Shown in pieces: positions 35,063-44,350 of a stretch of 54,372 bases of DNA. Source of the DNA: Gemmatimonadota bacterium (GTDB lineage Bacteria > Gemmatimonadota > Gemmatimonadetes > Gemmatimonadales > GWC2-71-9); the NCBI GenBank assembly GCA_003220795.1, contig QHTK01000067.1, forward strand, positions 1 to 54,372, given 5' to 3'. Both the position numbers and the translations under genes were made by a program. A model generated the notes under the pieces. That model was not told the DNA's origin and searched no databases. It saw nothing but the letters and a program-made list of their open reading frames with translations. The first letter of the stretch is position 1, and every line of letters begins with the position of its first letter.

Positions 35063-36634
35063 ATGGCCGTGGACACCGCAGGAGTCGACCGCGCCCTGGG
35101 CGCCATCGGGACGACCTTCCGGCTGACCCGGCTGTACCCGCCGAGTCATCCCGCGGTGATGGAAGCGCTGCGGCAGATCGGCGAAGCGCTGCCCGTCCTC
35201 GCCGCGCTCGGCACGGTGGAATGGAAGATCGGCGCGACCGGTCTGCACTGGCACGGCCAGCAGCTGCTGCCGCGCAACTCGCAGATCGCCGAGCTGGCCG
35301 GGCTGTTGTACGCGCGGGGCGTGCGGGTGATCACGTTGAACCCGGGCATGACCGCGGATCATGTGTTGGCGCTGTTCGGTGTCGCCGTGGGGACGATGCA
35401 GCCGGACGACGCCGCGCTGGGGCGCATCGCGCTCGCCTTGGGGCGCCGCAGCTCGCTGCGGCTGGAACGACTGCGCGCCCCGGCGCCGGCCGCGGGCCTC
35501 CCGGTCGTGCCGGTTCCGGCGCCGGCGGCGACGCCCTCGCCGGCCACGCCTGCCGCTCCCGCGGTAGCGGCGCCGCCCGCGGCGGCTCCCAGGGTGCACG
35601 ACGTGGCGGGCCGCCGCGCGGGCGTGGTGTTCCGGCCCGACGTGCTCCCGATCGATGTCGAGGCGAAGCGCGCCGTCGCGAGCCTTGGGAGCGCGGCGAC
35701 GCCGGAGCTGCAGCTCGCGGCCGTCGAGCACCTGCGCGCGCTCGCGCCGCAGCTGCTCGGGCTGCATGACACGGGCCCGGTGGCCGAGGCGATCGCAGCG
35801 CTCGATCATTTGCTGACGACGACACAGGAGCCGGCGTTGCTCGCGGCGATCGACCAGACGGCGCTCGCGCTCTCCGATCGGGCGCTGGTCGAGCGGATGG
35901 TACGGCGACTTGGAGAGCCGCGCGTACCGCCGGAGGAGCGGGAGACGCTGGTCGCGGCGGTGGGCGCGCTCGCCGCTGTCTCGGTGCCACTCGTGCTCGA
36001 CGCGTTCCTCGCCGCCACCGTCGAGCTGCGCCCCCCGTATCGGGCGGCCATCCGGAAGGCGGCCGACCGGGCCCTGGAGCCGTTGCAGGGACGCCTCGCG
36101 GACGAGCAAGCCCCGATCGCCGCCGCCGCCGCCGAATTGGTCGGGCTCACCGGCAGTCCGCAGGCGGTGGCGCTGTTGCTGCCGCTGGTGCACCATCAGT
36201 CCGAGCTGGTCCGCGAAGCGGCGCTGCTCGGGCTCGCGGAGGCGGGTGGGCGCGAGATCTCGCGTCCGGCGATGCCCGCCTTGAAGGACGAGAGCGTGTC
36301 GGTGCGCGTGGCGGCCGCGCGGGCGATTGCGGCCGGCGGCGACCCGGCTTCGAGCACGGTCCTCATTCGGCGGCTGGAGCAGGAGCCGGACGAAGGGGTA
36401 CTGGCAGAGTTGCTGCGGGCAATCGGCCGGCTCGGCGCGATCGAAGCGCTCGAGGTACTGGCGCGGTACGCCGAACCGGGGGGGATGCGGCACCGGCGCA
36501 GCACGACGGTGCGGGCGGCGGCGATCGAGGGGTTGCGGCACATCGCGCGGCCGGAAGCGCGCGGCCTGCTGGAACTGTACAGCAAAGACAAGGAGCCGGC
36601 TGTGCGCAAGGCGGCGGAGGCGGCGTTGCGATGA
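35063..36634 (+). CDS. HEAT-repeat protein of unknown function
   Basis: A 523-residue protein. Residues 1-120 form a distinct alpha/beta domain with RLTRLYPPSHPAVMEALRQIG; residues about 145-180 are an Ala/Pro linker; from about 200 to the end are helical HEAT repeats (SELVREAALLGLAEAGG, DESVSVRVAAARAIAAGG, RAAAIEGLRHIARPEARG, EPAVRKAAEAAL). No signal peptide is seen. It precedes moxR with a 4-nt ATGA overlap and may scaffold the MoxR/Bat system, which is inferred only from position. Confidence 0.78.
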   Translation: MAVDTAGVDRALGAIGTTFRLTRLYPPSHPAVMEALRQIGEALPVLAALGTVEWKIGATGLHWHGQQLLPRNSQIAELAGLLYARGVRVITLNPGMTADHVLALFGVAVGTMQPDDAALGRIALALGRRSSLRLERLRAPAPAAGLPVVPVPAPAATPSPATPAAPAVAAPPAAAPRVHDVAGRRAGVVFRPDVLPIDVEAKRAVASLGSAATPELQLAAVEHLRALAPQLLGLHDTGPVAEAIAALDHLLTTTQEPALLAAIDQTALALSDRALVERMVRRLGEPRVPPEERETLVAAVGALAAVSVPLVLDAFLAATVELRPPYRAAIRKAADRALEPLQGRLADEQAPIAAAAAELVGLTGSPQAVALLLPLVHHQSELVREAALLGLAEAGGREISRPAMPALKDESVSVRVAAARAIAAGGDPASSTVLIRRLEQEPDEGVLAELLRAIGRLGAIEALEVLARYAEPGGMRHRRSTTVRAAAIEGLRHIARPEARGLLELYSKDKEPAVRKAAEAALR

Positions 36635-37611
36635 CGACGCGGGCGGCGAAAACCCCGACGGGGGACGCGGTGCTGAGCCAGTCGATCACCCGCGAAGTGG
36701 CAAAGCGGGTGGTGGGTCAGGAGGTCATGGTCGAGCGGCTGCTGGTGGGGCTGCTCACGGGCGGGCACGTCCTGCTCGAGGGGGTGCCGGGGCTCGCGAA
36801 GACGCTCGCCGTGCGCACGGTCGCCGAGTGCCTGCGGATCGCGTTCTCGCGCATCCAGTTCACGCCCGACCTGCTCCCGGCCGACGTGATCGGCACCATG
36901 GTGTTCGACCAGAAGAGTCAGGAGTTCTATCCGAAGAAAGGCCCGCTGTTCTCGAACCTGGTGCTCGCCGACGAGATCAATCGGGCGCCCGCCAAGGTGC
37001 AGTCGGCGCTGCTCGAGGCGATGCAGGAAAAGCAGGTGACGATCGGTGGGGAGACCTTCTATCTGGGGGAGCCGTTCCTTGTCCTGGCGACGCAGAACCC
37101 GATCGAGCAAGAAGGCACCTACCCCCTCCCGGAGGCGCAGCTCGATCGCTTCATGCTGAAGGTGCGCGTCGGCTACCCGACACGCGATGCGGAGAAGGAG
37201 ATCGTGGCACGCATGGCGTCGGGGCGGCCGATCGAGGTCCAGCGGATCGCCGAGGCCGACGACATCCTGGCGGCGCGCAGCGCCATCGCCGAGCTCTTCA
37301 TGGACCAGAAGGTGGTGGACTACATCGTGGACGTGGTGCGCGGGACTCGCGAGCCGCATGCGATCGGGCTGGCGGAGCTGAAGCCGCTGATCGCGTTCGG
37401 CGCGTCGCCGCGGGCGTCGATCTATCTGGCGCAGGCTGCCCGGGCCCACGCCTACCTCCGGGGCCGCGCGTACGTCGTGCCCGAAGACGTCAAGGCGATG
37501 GCCCTGGACGTGTTGCGCCACCGCGTGCTGCTGACCTTCGAAGCGGAAGCCGAAGACATGGACGCCGACCGCGTGATCGCTCGGATCCTGGAGGCCGTGG
37601 GCGTGCCGTGA
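36631..37611 (+). CDS. moxR: MoxR-family AAA+ ATPase
   Basis: A 326-residue AAA+ chaperone. Walker A is GVPGLAKT (near residues 51-58), Walker B LVLADEINRAP, sensor-1 ATQNPIEQEGTYPLPEAQLDRF, and the C-terminal lid follows. MoxR proteins act on partners with VWA domains, such as those encoded just downstream. ATG 36631 and the stop are each coupled by 4-nt overlaps to the neighbours, placing it at the head of a canonical Bat module. Confidence 0.95.
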   Translation: MTTRAAKTPTGDAVLSQSITREVAKRVVGQEVMVERLLVGLLTGGHVLLEGVPGLAKTLAVRTVAECLRIAFSRIQFTPDLLPADVIGTMVFDQKSQEFYPKKGPLFSNLVLADEINRAPAKVQSALLEAMQEKQVTIGGETFYLGEPFLVLATQNPIEQEGTYPLPEAQLDRFMLKVRVGYPTRDAEKEIVARMASGRPIEVQRIAEADDILAARSAIAELFMDQKVVDYIVDVVRGTREPHAIGLAELKPLIAFGASPRASIYLAQAARAHAYLRGRAYVVPEDVKAMALDVLRHRVLLTFEAEAEDMDADRVIARILEAVGVP

Positions 37612-38549
37612 CGTACGAAGGAAAGGAGCGCCGGAGTGGCGCGACGCCCCCGGTGCGCGCCCGCCGGCGCGCCGTCACCACCGAGGTGCTGCGGCAGGTC
37701 AAGGGGATCGAGCTCCGCACCAGGAATCTCGTCAACACGCTGTTCACCGGCGAATACCGCTCGGTCTTCCGCGGCCAGGGCATCGAGTTCGCCGAAGTGC
37801 GCGAGTACCAGCAAGGGGACGACTTCCGCGCGATCGACTGGAACGTGTCGGCGCGGATGGGGCATCCCTTCGTGAAGACCTTCCACGAGGAGCGCGAGAT
37901 CACCCTGCTCCTCGTGGTGGATCAGTCCGGCTCGTGCCAGTTTGGGCGGCCCTATACCAAAGCGGGCCTCGCCGTCGAGGTGGCGGCGGTGCTGGCGCTC
38001 GCCGCCGCGCGCCACAACGATCGTGTGGGAGCACTGATGTTCGCCGACAAGGTGGAGTTCGTCGTGCGCCCGGCGAAGGGGCGGCCCCACGCGCTGCGGG
38101 TAATCCGGGATCTGGTGGCGTTTCGGCCGCGCGGCCGGGGAACCAATCTGGCGGAAGCGCTGCGCTACGCTGCGAAGCTGCCACGGCACCGCGCGATCGT
38201 CGTGGTGCTCTCCGATTTCCGCGCGGACGGCTGGGAGGACGCGCTGGCGCAGCTGGCCGCCGGTCACGACGTCGTCGCCATCACGATCGACGACCCGCGG
38301 GAACGCGAGCTCCCGGACGCGGGCTGGGTCGACATGGAGGACGCGGAAACCGGCCAGCGGGTGCTGCTCGACACGAGTCACGGCCCCACCCGTACGCGCG
38401 TGCGCGTCGCGGCCGAGCGACAGCTGCAAGAGCGGTCCCGGAAGCTGATCCAGGCGGGCGTGGACCGTGTGGCGCTGCAGACGAGTGTGCCGTACGCTGC
38501 GCCGCTGCGCCGCGCGTTCGCGGAGCGGGCGCGGCGGTTGCTGCGATGA
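37608..38549 (+). CDS. DUF58 domain protein
   Basis: A 313-residue protein of the DUF58 family that regularly follows moxR. The family core FRGQGIEFAEVREYQQGDDFRAIDWNVSAR lies at residues about 50-80 (key RxYQxGDDxRxIDWN), followed by a degenerate VWA fold starting LLLVVDQSGSCQFG, with DxSxS intact as DQSGS. No membrane segment is evident, so it is probably cytoplasmic or peripheral. GTG 37608 and ATG 38546 overlaps of 4 nt couple it to both neighbours. Confidence 0.92.
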   Translation: MTYEGKERRSGATPPVRARRRAVTTEVLRQVKGIELRTRNLVNTLFTGEYRSVFRGQGIEFAEVREYQQGDDFRAIDWNVSARMGHPFVKTFHEEREITLLLVVDQSGSCQFGRPYTKAGLAVEVAAVLALAAARHNDRVGALMFADKVEFVVRPAKGRPHALRVIRDLVAFRPRGRGTNLAEALRYAAKLPRHRAIVVVLSDFRADGWEDALAQLAAGHDVVAITIDDPRERELPDAGWVDMEDAETGQRVLLDTSHGPTRTRVRVAAERQLQERSRKLIQAGVDRVALQTSVPYAAPLRRAFAERARRLLR

Positions 38550-39364
38550 CGGCGTTGGTCGGCCTGTGGCTGTTGCTGCAGGGAGGAGGATGGTCCGCCA
38601 CGCCCGCGCGCGCCACGGTGGGCGACACGGTGTGGCTCGAACGGCAGGTCGTCGTGCCTGCGGGCTGGCGCCTGCGCGCCGGCCGGCTCGACGCGACGGA
38701 GCGGGTGGAGCCGCTGGGCGAGCCGTCGCTGCGGCGCGCGCCCGGGGGATGGCTGGTGCGCTATCCCATCGTCGCCTGGACGCCGGGGGCGCACACACTG
38801 GCGCTGCCGCCGATCTGGGAGCTCCGCCCCGACGGTCGCGCGGACTCCGTGTCCGGCGGAGTCGCCAGCTTCTTCATACAAAACGTGATTCCCGACAGCG
38901 TACTCGGGCCGGAGCCGCGTGGGGCCCTCGCGCCGATGCGGTTGGCGCGGCACCGCGCCCTGCCGCCCGCCGCCGCGCTGCTGGTCGCGGGTGTGACCCT
39001 CGCGCTCGGGCTCCGCTGGCGCCGCCGCGCGCCGCAGGAGGTGCCGGTGCCGCCGCCCGGTTCCCTGGACGCCGAGGTCCCGGACGCGCGCTGGCTCGCT
39101 GCCGGCGAGCCGAAAGCCGTAGCCGCGCGCGCGGCGTTTCGTCTGCGGATGGCGGTGGCCCGGGCGATTCCCGAAGCGCGGCCCGCGCTCAGCGCCGCGG
39201 AATGCCTCGCCGCGGTCGAGCGCGCCCGGCCGCACGCTCCGGTGCGCGAGCTCAGGGACCTACTGGAGCAGCTCGACCGCGTCGCCTTTGCCTCCGCTCA
39301 CGGCACTGATGTGGCCGCGCTGGCACAGATGGCGCGCCGCTTCGCCCAGGAGATGGCGCGGTGA
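38546..39364 (+). CDS. Bat-operon membrane protein, DUF4381-like
   Basis: A 272-residue protein with a signal-like N-terminus, an Ig-like domain of about 110 residues, one membrane helix (PPAAALLVAGVTLALGLRW, about 138-156) followed by a basic patch, and a helical C-terminal domain of about 100 residues. In Bat operons the gene between DUF58 and batA usually encodes a DUF4381/BatX-type membrane protein; position and layout fit, but sequence identity to it is weak by eye. Start and stop overlap the neighbours by 4 nt. Confidence 0.72.
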   Translation: MTALVGLWLLLQGGGWSATPARATVGDTVWLERQVVVPAGWRLRAGRLDATERVEPLGEPSLRRAPGGWLVRYPIVAWTPGAHTLALPPIWELRPDGRADSVSGGVASFFIQNVIPDSVLGPEPRGALAPMRLARHRALPPAAALLVAGVTLALGLRWRRRAPQEVPVPPPGSLDAEVPDARWLAAGEPKAVAARAAFRLRMAVARAIPEARPALSAAECLAAVERARPHAPVRELRDLLEQLDRVAFASAHGTDVAALAQMARRFAQEMAR

Positions 39365-40341
39365 GCTTCGCGCGGCCGCTCTTGCTCGTGGCGCTGCTCG
39401 CGCTGCCGTTCTGGTGGTGGCTGCGGGCCCGCCGGCTGAGCCGGCTCCGGGGCACGCGCATGAGCGATGTGCGCCCCTCGGCCGGGGCCGGCGAGCGTCT
39501 CTGGGTCGCCCGCCTCCCCGTCACGCTGCGCAGTCTCTGCCTCGGGGCGTGGATCTTCGCGGCAGCCGGACCGCGGGTCGGTTCGGCCCGCGCCCAGAGC
39601 AAGAGCGAGGGGATCTCGATCGTCCTCGCCATCGACCTCTCGAGCAGCATGCTGTCGGAGGACTTCGCCCCGGCCAACCGCATCGACGTCGCCAAGCAGA
39701 CCGCGATCGAGTTCGTGCGCGAGCGGCGTTCGGACCGTATCGGGCTCGTCGCCTTCGCCGCCCAGGCGCTGACCCAGGTTCCCATCACGACCGACTACGC
39801 GGTGCTGGAGCAGGCGCTCCGCGACCTGCGCATCGGCATGCTCGAGGATGGCACCGCGATCGGCACCGGGATCGCGACCGCCGCGAACCGGTTGCGGCGC
39901 GCCCCCGGCAAGAGCCGTGTCATCGTGCTCCTCACCGACGGCGTGAACAACCGGGGCACGGTAGATCCGCGGACCGCGGCGCTGGCCGCGGCCGCGTTCG
40001 GAATCAAGATCTACGTGATCGGCGTGGGCACGCGCGGCGAGGCCCCCGTGCCGACGGGGCAGGGGCTCGAGGGGTTGCGCTATCAGATGATGCCGGTGGA
40101 GATCGATGAGCCGCTCATGACCGAGATCGCCCGGATGACCGGCGGCCGGTACTTCCGCGCCACCGATACGCAGTCGCTGCGGCACGTGTTCGACGAGATC
40201 AACCGCCTCGAGAAGGAGACCGTGGAGCAGGTGGTGTACCGGCGGTTCGACGAGGCGTATCGCGTGCCGCTCGCGCTCGGCCTCGTGGCGCTGGGGCTCG
40301 AGATCGTGCTGGCGGCGACGCTCGCGGTGCGCGTGCCCTGA
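39361..40341 (+). CDS. batA: VWA-domain membrane protein BatA
   Basis: A 326-residue inner-membrane protein. Two N-terminal membrane helices (residues about 5-22 and 55-72) precede a von Willebrand A domain with an intact MIDAS: DLSSSM (DxSxS), a Thr in GTAIGTGI and Asp in LLTDGVNN. A third helix near the C-terminus (about 300-322) anchors the end. BatA is linked to stress or oxygen tolerance in several bacteria and works with MoxR. It overlaps the previous gene by 4 nt and shares one base with batB. Confidence 0.92.
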   Translation: MSFARPLLLVALLALPFWWWLRARRLSRLRGTRMSDVRPSAGAGERLWVARLPVTLRSLCLGAWIFAAAGPRVGSARAQSKSEGISIVLAIDLSSSMLSEDFAPANRIDVAKQTAIEFVRERRSDRIGLVAFAAQALTQVPITTDYAVLEQALRDLRIGMLEDGTAIGTGIATAANRLRRAPGKSRVIVLLTDGVNNRGTVDPRTAALAAAAFGIKIYVIGVGTRGEAPVPTGQGLEGLRYQMMPVEIDEPLMTEIARMTGGRYFRATDTQSLRHVFDEINRLEKETVEQVVYRRFDEAYRVPLALGLVALGLEIVLAATLAVRVP

Positions 40342-41993
40342 TGAGCTTCGACGCGCCCGTCGTGCTCGCACTCGCGCCGCTCTTGGGCGGCGCGGTCTGG
40401 TTCGGGGCCGCCTGGGCGCGCCGGGCCCGGGTGCGTCGCGCCGCCTTGTGGTCCCAGGAGACGGTGCGGGCGGCGCTCGCGGCCGGACGGCTCGGACCCA
40501 CCGCGCTCTCCATCTCCGCCTTCCTGGGCGTCGTCGCGCTCGCCGGGCCCCGCTGGGGCGAGGAGAACATCGTCGCGGAGACACGCGGCCTCTCGCTCGC
40601 GCTCGCGATCGACATCTCGCGCTCGATGCTCGCTGAGGATGTGAGCCCGAACCGTTTGAGTCGTGCCGTGCGCGAAGCCCGCCGGCTGGTGCAGGATCTG
40701 AACGGCGATCATCTGGGGCTCGTGGTGTTCGCCGGGTCGAGCTACATCCTGTCGCCGCTCTCGGTGGACGGCTCCGCCCTGGGACTCTACCTCGATGCAC
40801 TCGACCCGGGGGTCGCGTCCGAGGGGGGCACCGGCCTGGCGGGGGCGCTGCGGCAGGGCGGAGAGTTGGTCGGCGCGGGGTCCGAGCTCGCCGATCGGGT
40901 CGTCGTGGTGTTCACCGACGGCGAGGCTCACGACACCGTCCCCGACATCGTGGCGCAGGCGGAGCGCCTCCGGGCGCTCGGTGTCCACTTGATCCTCGTG
41001 GCCGAGGGCACCCGCACGCCGACCCGCATCCCGGTGCGGGACGAGCGGGGCGCGCTCCAGTCCTGGCAGCGCGACGACGCCGGCAGCGTGATTCAGACCC
41101 GGCGCCGGGACGACGTCCTCGGCGCGGTGGCGGATGCGGCGCAGGGGGCGATCGTCGCCGCGGAGCTGCCAGACCAGGCGGGAGCGGTGCGCGATCTCGT
41201 CGCCGCCTACAAACGGGCCCGGGCGAGCGAATCGCGCACCGAGCGCGGCCGGCCGCGCGCCTGGATTCCGCTCCTGCTCGCCGTGCTGGTGCTGGTGGGG
41301 CAGGCGGCGTCGCGCCGCACGGCCGCGCTGATCGCGGCGGCGCTGTGCTGCGGCGCTCCACGGCCGGCCCGGGCACAGGACTCGACGCGGCCCCGCAGCA
41401 CCGCGGAGAAGGCGTGGGATCGCGGCGACATGGCACGCGCCCGAGCGGCGTACCTGGCCGAGGTCGCGCGGCATCGCCAGGACGACACCGCGTGGTACAA
41501 TGCCGGGACCGCCGCGCTGGTCGGCGGGGACCTGGAGACCGCTCAGCAGGCGCTGGCCCGCGCCGCCGCGTCACTCGAACCCGACATCCGGTTCCGCGCG
41601 CTGTACAACCTCGGCTTGCTGGCCTTGCGGGTCGCCGGCGCCGACACCGTGAACCGCGACGCCCACCTCGCGGAGGCCGAGCGCGCCTATCGCGAAGCCT
41701 TGCTGCTCAACCCCCGTCACCTCCCCGCCAAATGGAACCTCGAGCTGGCGGTGCGGCGTCGAGGCGGCAGTTCCCGGAATCCGCCGCCCTCCGGGGGAGG
41801 AGGCGGTGGTGGAGCACCGCCGGGACAGGCCGGACAGGCTGGGAGCAGCACGCAGAGCACCCCCACCGGAGGGTTGAGCCAGTCCCAGGCCGAGCAGATT
41901 CTCCGCTCGATCGGGCAGCAGGAGGTGCAGACCCGGCGCGATCGCACAGGCCGGCAACGTCGCACCGTCGAGCCAGGAGTGAAAGACTGGTGA
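40341..41993 (+). CDS. batB: BatB-BatC fusion (VWA plus TPR)
   Basis: A 550-residue membrane protein. The N-terminal half matches BatB: two helices, then a VWA domain with DISRSM as MIDAS and FTDGEAHD. After a third membrane helix near residues 308-325, a second exported-looking segment ends PARAQDS and leads into TPR-like helices (AYLAEVARHRQDDTAWYNAGTAALVGG in the consensus arrangement) and a Gly/Ser-rich tail. This equals BatB fused to the TPR protein BatC. GTG of the next gene overlaps its stop by 4 nt. Confidence 0.88.
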   Translation: MSFDAPVVLALAPLLGGAVWFGAAWARRARVRRAALWSQETVRAALAAGRLGPTALSISAFLGVVALAGPRWGEENIVAETRGLSLALAIDISRSMLAEDVSPNRLSRAVREARRLVQDLNGDHLGLVVFAGSSYILSPLSVDGSALGLYLDALDPGVASEGGTGLAGALRQGGELVGAGSELADRVVVVFTDGEAHDTVPDIVAQAERLRALGVHLILVAEGTRTPTRIPVRDERGALQSWQRDDAGSVIQTRRRDDVLGAVADAAQGAIVAAELPDQAGAVRDLVAAYKRARASESRTERGRPRAWIPLLLAVLVLVGQAASRRTAALIAAALCCGAPRPARAQDSTRPRSTAEKAWDRGDMARARAAYLAEVARHRQDDTAWYNAGTAALVGGDLETAQQALARAAASLEPDIRFRALYNLGLLALRVAGADTVNRDAHLAEAERAYREALLLNPRHLPAKWNLELAVRRRGGSSRNPPPSGGGGGGGAPPGQAGQAGSSTQSTPTGGLSQSQAEQILRSIGQQEVQTRRDRTGRQRRTVEPGVKDW

Positions 41994-44350
41994 CGAGCGC
42001 CCTCTGGGTGCTCATCGTGCTGCAGGGCCCGGCGCCGCTGCTGGAAGCGCGGGTCGACCGCAGCCGCCTTCCGGCGGGCGAGCAACTGACCTTGACGGTC
42101 CGCGCACGCTCGCGCACGGCCGAGCCGGTGAGCCTCACGCTGCCGGCCCTCACGGGCTTCACGATCGTGGGGTCCCGGGAAGTCACCGATGTGTCGCTCG
42201 ACGGCGCGGTCGGGCAGTTGCGCACCACCACCCGGGAGCTGCGGCTTCGTGCCGAGCGGGCCGGGACGCTCGTCATCGGCGCGGTGCGCGCCCGCCAGGG
42301 CGCGCGGACGGTGGCCACGGAGCCGATCTCGATCATCGTGGATAGCGCGGCCGTGGGGCCCGCGGCGGCACTCAGCCCGCTGGCGCGCGGGCTGCTGGCC
42401 TCGGCACCGCCGCCGGCGCGGAGCGATCACGTCGCGCTGTCCGTGATCCTTCCCTCCGACCGCGTGCTCGTGGGCGCTCAGCTCGACGTGATCGCGGCGG
42501 CGTGGTTCCCGCGCGAGCTGCGCACGCGGCTGCGGCGCATGCCGATACTGACGTTGCAGACCCCCGAAGGCGTGTGGTCCTATCCCGGCGCCTCGCCCAG
42601 CGAGCCGGCGGCGTCGCGGCTGGTGCGGGGTGGCTGGATGGACCTGTTCGTCGCCCACCAGATCGTGTTCCCGCTCGCCGTGGGGCGCGTGACGATCCCC
42701 GCTGCCACGGTGGACTACGCGGTGCCGGTGAGTTTCTCGTTCTTCAGCCGTGAAGAGCGCTATTCGTTGAAGAGCGACTCGGTGCTCGTCACCGTGCTGC
42801 CGCTCCCCGTCGCCGGCCGTAGCACCGATGACCCACGCGTCGTGGCACACGGACTCGCGCTCGATGTCGCGATCGAGCCGGCCGAGGCTCGGGTGGGCGA
42901 GCCGTTGGACGTGACCGTCACCGTGGCGGGGCTCGGTAACGTAGCGCTGTGGCCCGAGCCCGCGATCCATTGGCCCGCTGGCTTCCGCACCTATCCGGGA
43001 GAGGCGACCGTGCGGGTCGAGTCGCAGGGCGGCCAGATCGGCGGAAGCAAGACGTTCCATTACCTCGCGGTGCCCGACTCGGTTGGTGCGTTTCTGCTCC
43101 CCGAGGTGCGCTATGCCTATTATGACCGCGCCGCCGGCGACGCCGCTGTGGCGCGCGCCGCGCCGCGCGCGCTCGCCGTGGGGCAGGGCGCCGAGCCGCG
43201 CGCCGCGCGCCCGCTCCCGCCGCTCGATCGCTCGGCACGTGAGGCGTGGACGACGGCGCTCGCCGCGGGGCTCATGCCGTGGGGCTGGGTGGTGTTGCTC
43301 GTCGGCCCGCCGCTCGTCGCGTGGTTCATGCGGTGGCGCGCGGCGTCGCAACCCGAGCTGGACCCGGACGCCGCGCCTGACGCGGCCCGGCTCTCGCGGC
43401 TGGGACGGCTGGAGCACGCGTTTCAGGCGGTGCTCGTGAGCCACGTGCCGGATGCGGTGGCGCGCGACGGTGACGGCCTCGCCCGGGCGCTGCGCGCGGC
43501 GGGTGTCGAGAGCGCCGTCGCCGATCACGTGATGCGCTTGCGCGACCGGCTGCGCGCGGCGCGCTACGGGCCCCGGGGGCTGGGCGATGCGGCCGAGCTG
43601 GCGGCGGAGCTCGCGCAGGTGCTCAAGGTGCTGGACGCAGAGCCCGCCGGCGGTCGGCACCGCCGTTGGCTCGTGGCCGTGTGTCTGGGGGCACTCGTCG
43701 GGGCCGCTTCCCTGCCCGGGCTCGCGGTGGCGCAGGCGCCGAGCGCCGAAGCGCTCTACGATATCGGAGCGCTGCGCGCGGCCGCCGACTCCTTCGCGGC
43801 TCGAGCCGCGGCCCGGCCGGGCGTGGCGGCGCACTGGTACAACCTCGGCGCGACGCTGTATCGCGCCGGGGCGGACGGAAAGGCCGCCGCTGCGTGGGCG
43901 ATCGCCGCACGCCTGACCCCGCGTGCACCGCTCGTCCGCCGGGCCCGGCGGTTCCTGCCGCCCCCCGACGCGGCGAGCGAGCCGTTGCTCGCGACCGGCC
44001 TCGCCACGCCGGGCGAGTGGGCCCTCGGGGCGGCGGCCGGATGGCTGGGGCTGTGGCTGGCGGTGGCGGCGCGCCGCCGGGGCATCGCGCTGCTCCTGCT
44101 GGCGCTCGCCACCGCGGCGTGCGGCGGGCTCGCGCTGCGCGAGTGGCGGCACCGAGCGTGGCCCGTCGCGGTGATCGCGAGTGCGGGGACGCCGGTGCGG
44201 GTGGCGCCGTACGGCGCTGCGAGCGCCGCCATCACGCTCGACGCCGGCGCGGCCGTCTACGTCGAGCGCCACGCCGGCGCCTGGCTCCGCGTGGAGCGTC
44301 AGGACGGCGTACGCGGCTGGGTGCTGGCAGCCGAAGTCGTGCCGCTGTGA
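41990..44350 (+). CDS. batD: BatD-BatE fusion (Ig-like BatD, TPR and SH3)
   Basis: A 786-residue protein. After a short exported N-terminus, residues about 15-400 carry BatD-type Ig-like domains (EARVDRSRLPAGEQLTLTV, ALDVAIEPAEARVGEPLDVTV), then a membrane helix (WGWVVLLVGPPLVAWFMRW near 427-445). A second hydrophobic segment (near 563-583) precedes TPR-like helices (ALYDIGALRAAADSF), two more helices, and a C-terminal bacterial SH3 domain (VRVAPYGAASAAITLDAG, GVRGWVLAAEV). BatE is normally a separate TPR/SH3 protein. The stop overlaps mutL by 4 nt. Confidence 0.87.
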   Translation: MTSALWVLIVLQGPAPLLEARVDRSRLPAGEQLTLTVRARSRTAEPVSLTLPALTGFTIVGSREVTDVSLDGAVGQLRTTTRELRLRAERAGTLVIGAVRARQGARTVATEPISIIVDSAAVGPAAALSPLARGLLASAPPPARSDHVALSVILPSDRVLVGAQLDVIAAAWFPRELRTRLRRMPILTLQTPEGVWSYPGASPSEPAASRLVRGGWMDLFVAHQIVFPLAVGRVTIPAATVDYAVPVSFSFFSREERYSLKSDSVLVTVLPLPVAGRSTDDPRVVAHGLALDVAIEPAEARVGEPLDVTVTVAGLGNVALWPEPAIHWPAGFRTYPGEATVRVESQGGQIGGSKTFHYLAVPDSVGAFLLPEVRYAYYDRAAGDAAVARAAPRALAVGQGAEPRAARPLPPLDRSAREAWTTALAAGLMPWGWVVLLVGPPLVAWFMRWRAASQPELDPDAAPDAARLSRLGRLEHAFQAVLVSHVPDAVARDGDGLARALRAAGVESAVADHVMRLRDRLRAARYGPRGLGDAAELAAELAQVLKVLDAEPAGGRHRRWLVAVCLGALVGAASLPGLAVAQAPSAEALYDIGALRAAADSFAARAAARPGVAAHWYNLGATLYRAGADGKAAAAWAIAARLTPRAPLVRRARRFLPPPDAASEPLLATGLATPGEWALGAAAGWLGLWLAVAARRRGIALLLLALATAACGGLALREWRHRAWPVAVIASAGTPVRVAPYGAASAAITLDAGAAVYVERHAGAWLRVERQDGVRGWVLAAEVVPL

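Noticed and set aside
41717..44272. 851-residue open frame on the minus strand opposite the Bat genes
   Set aside because: It is an antisense shadow in very GC-rich DNA: the composition is rich in Arg, His, Gly and Pro without domains, and the plus strand encodes clear BatB and BatD features.
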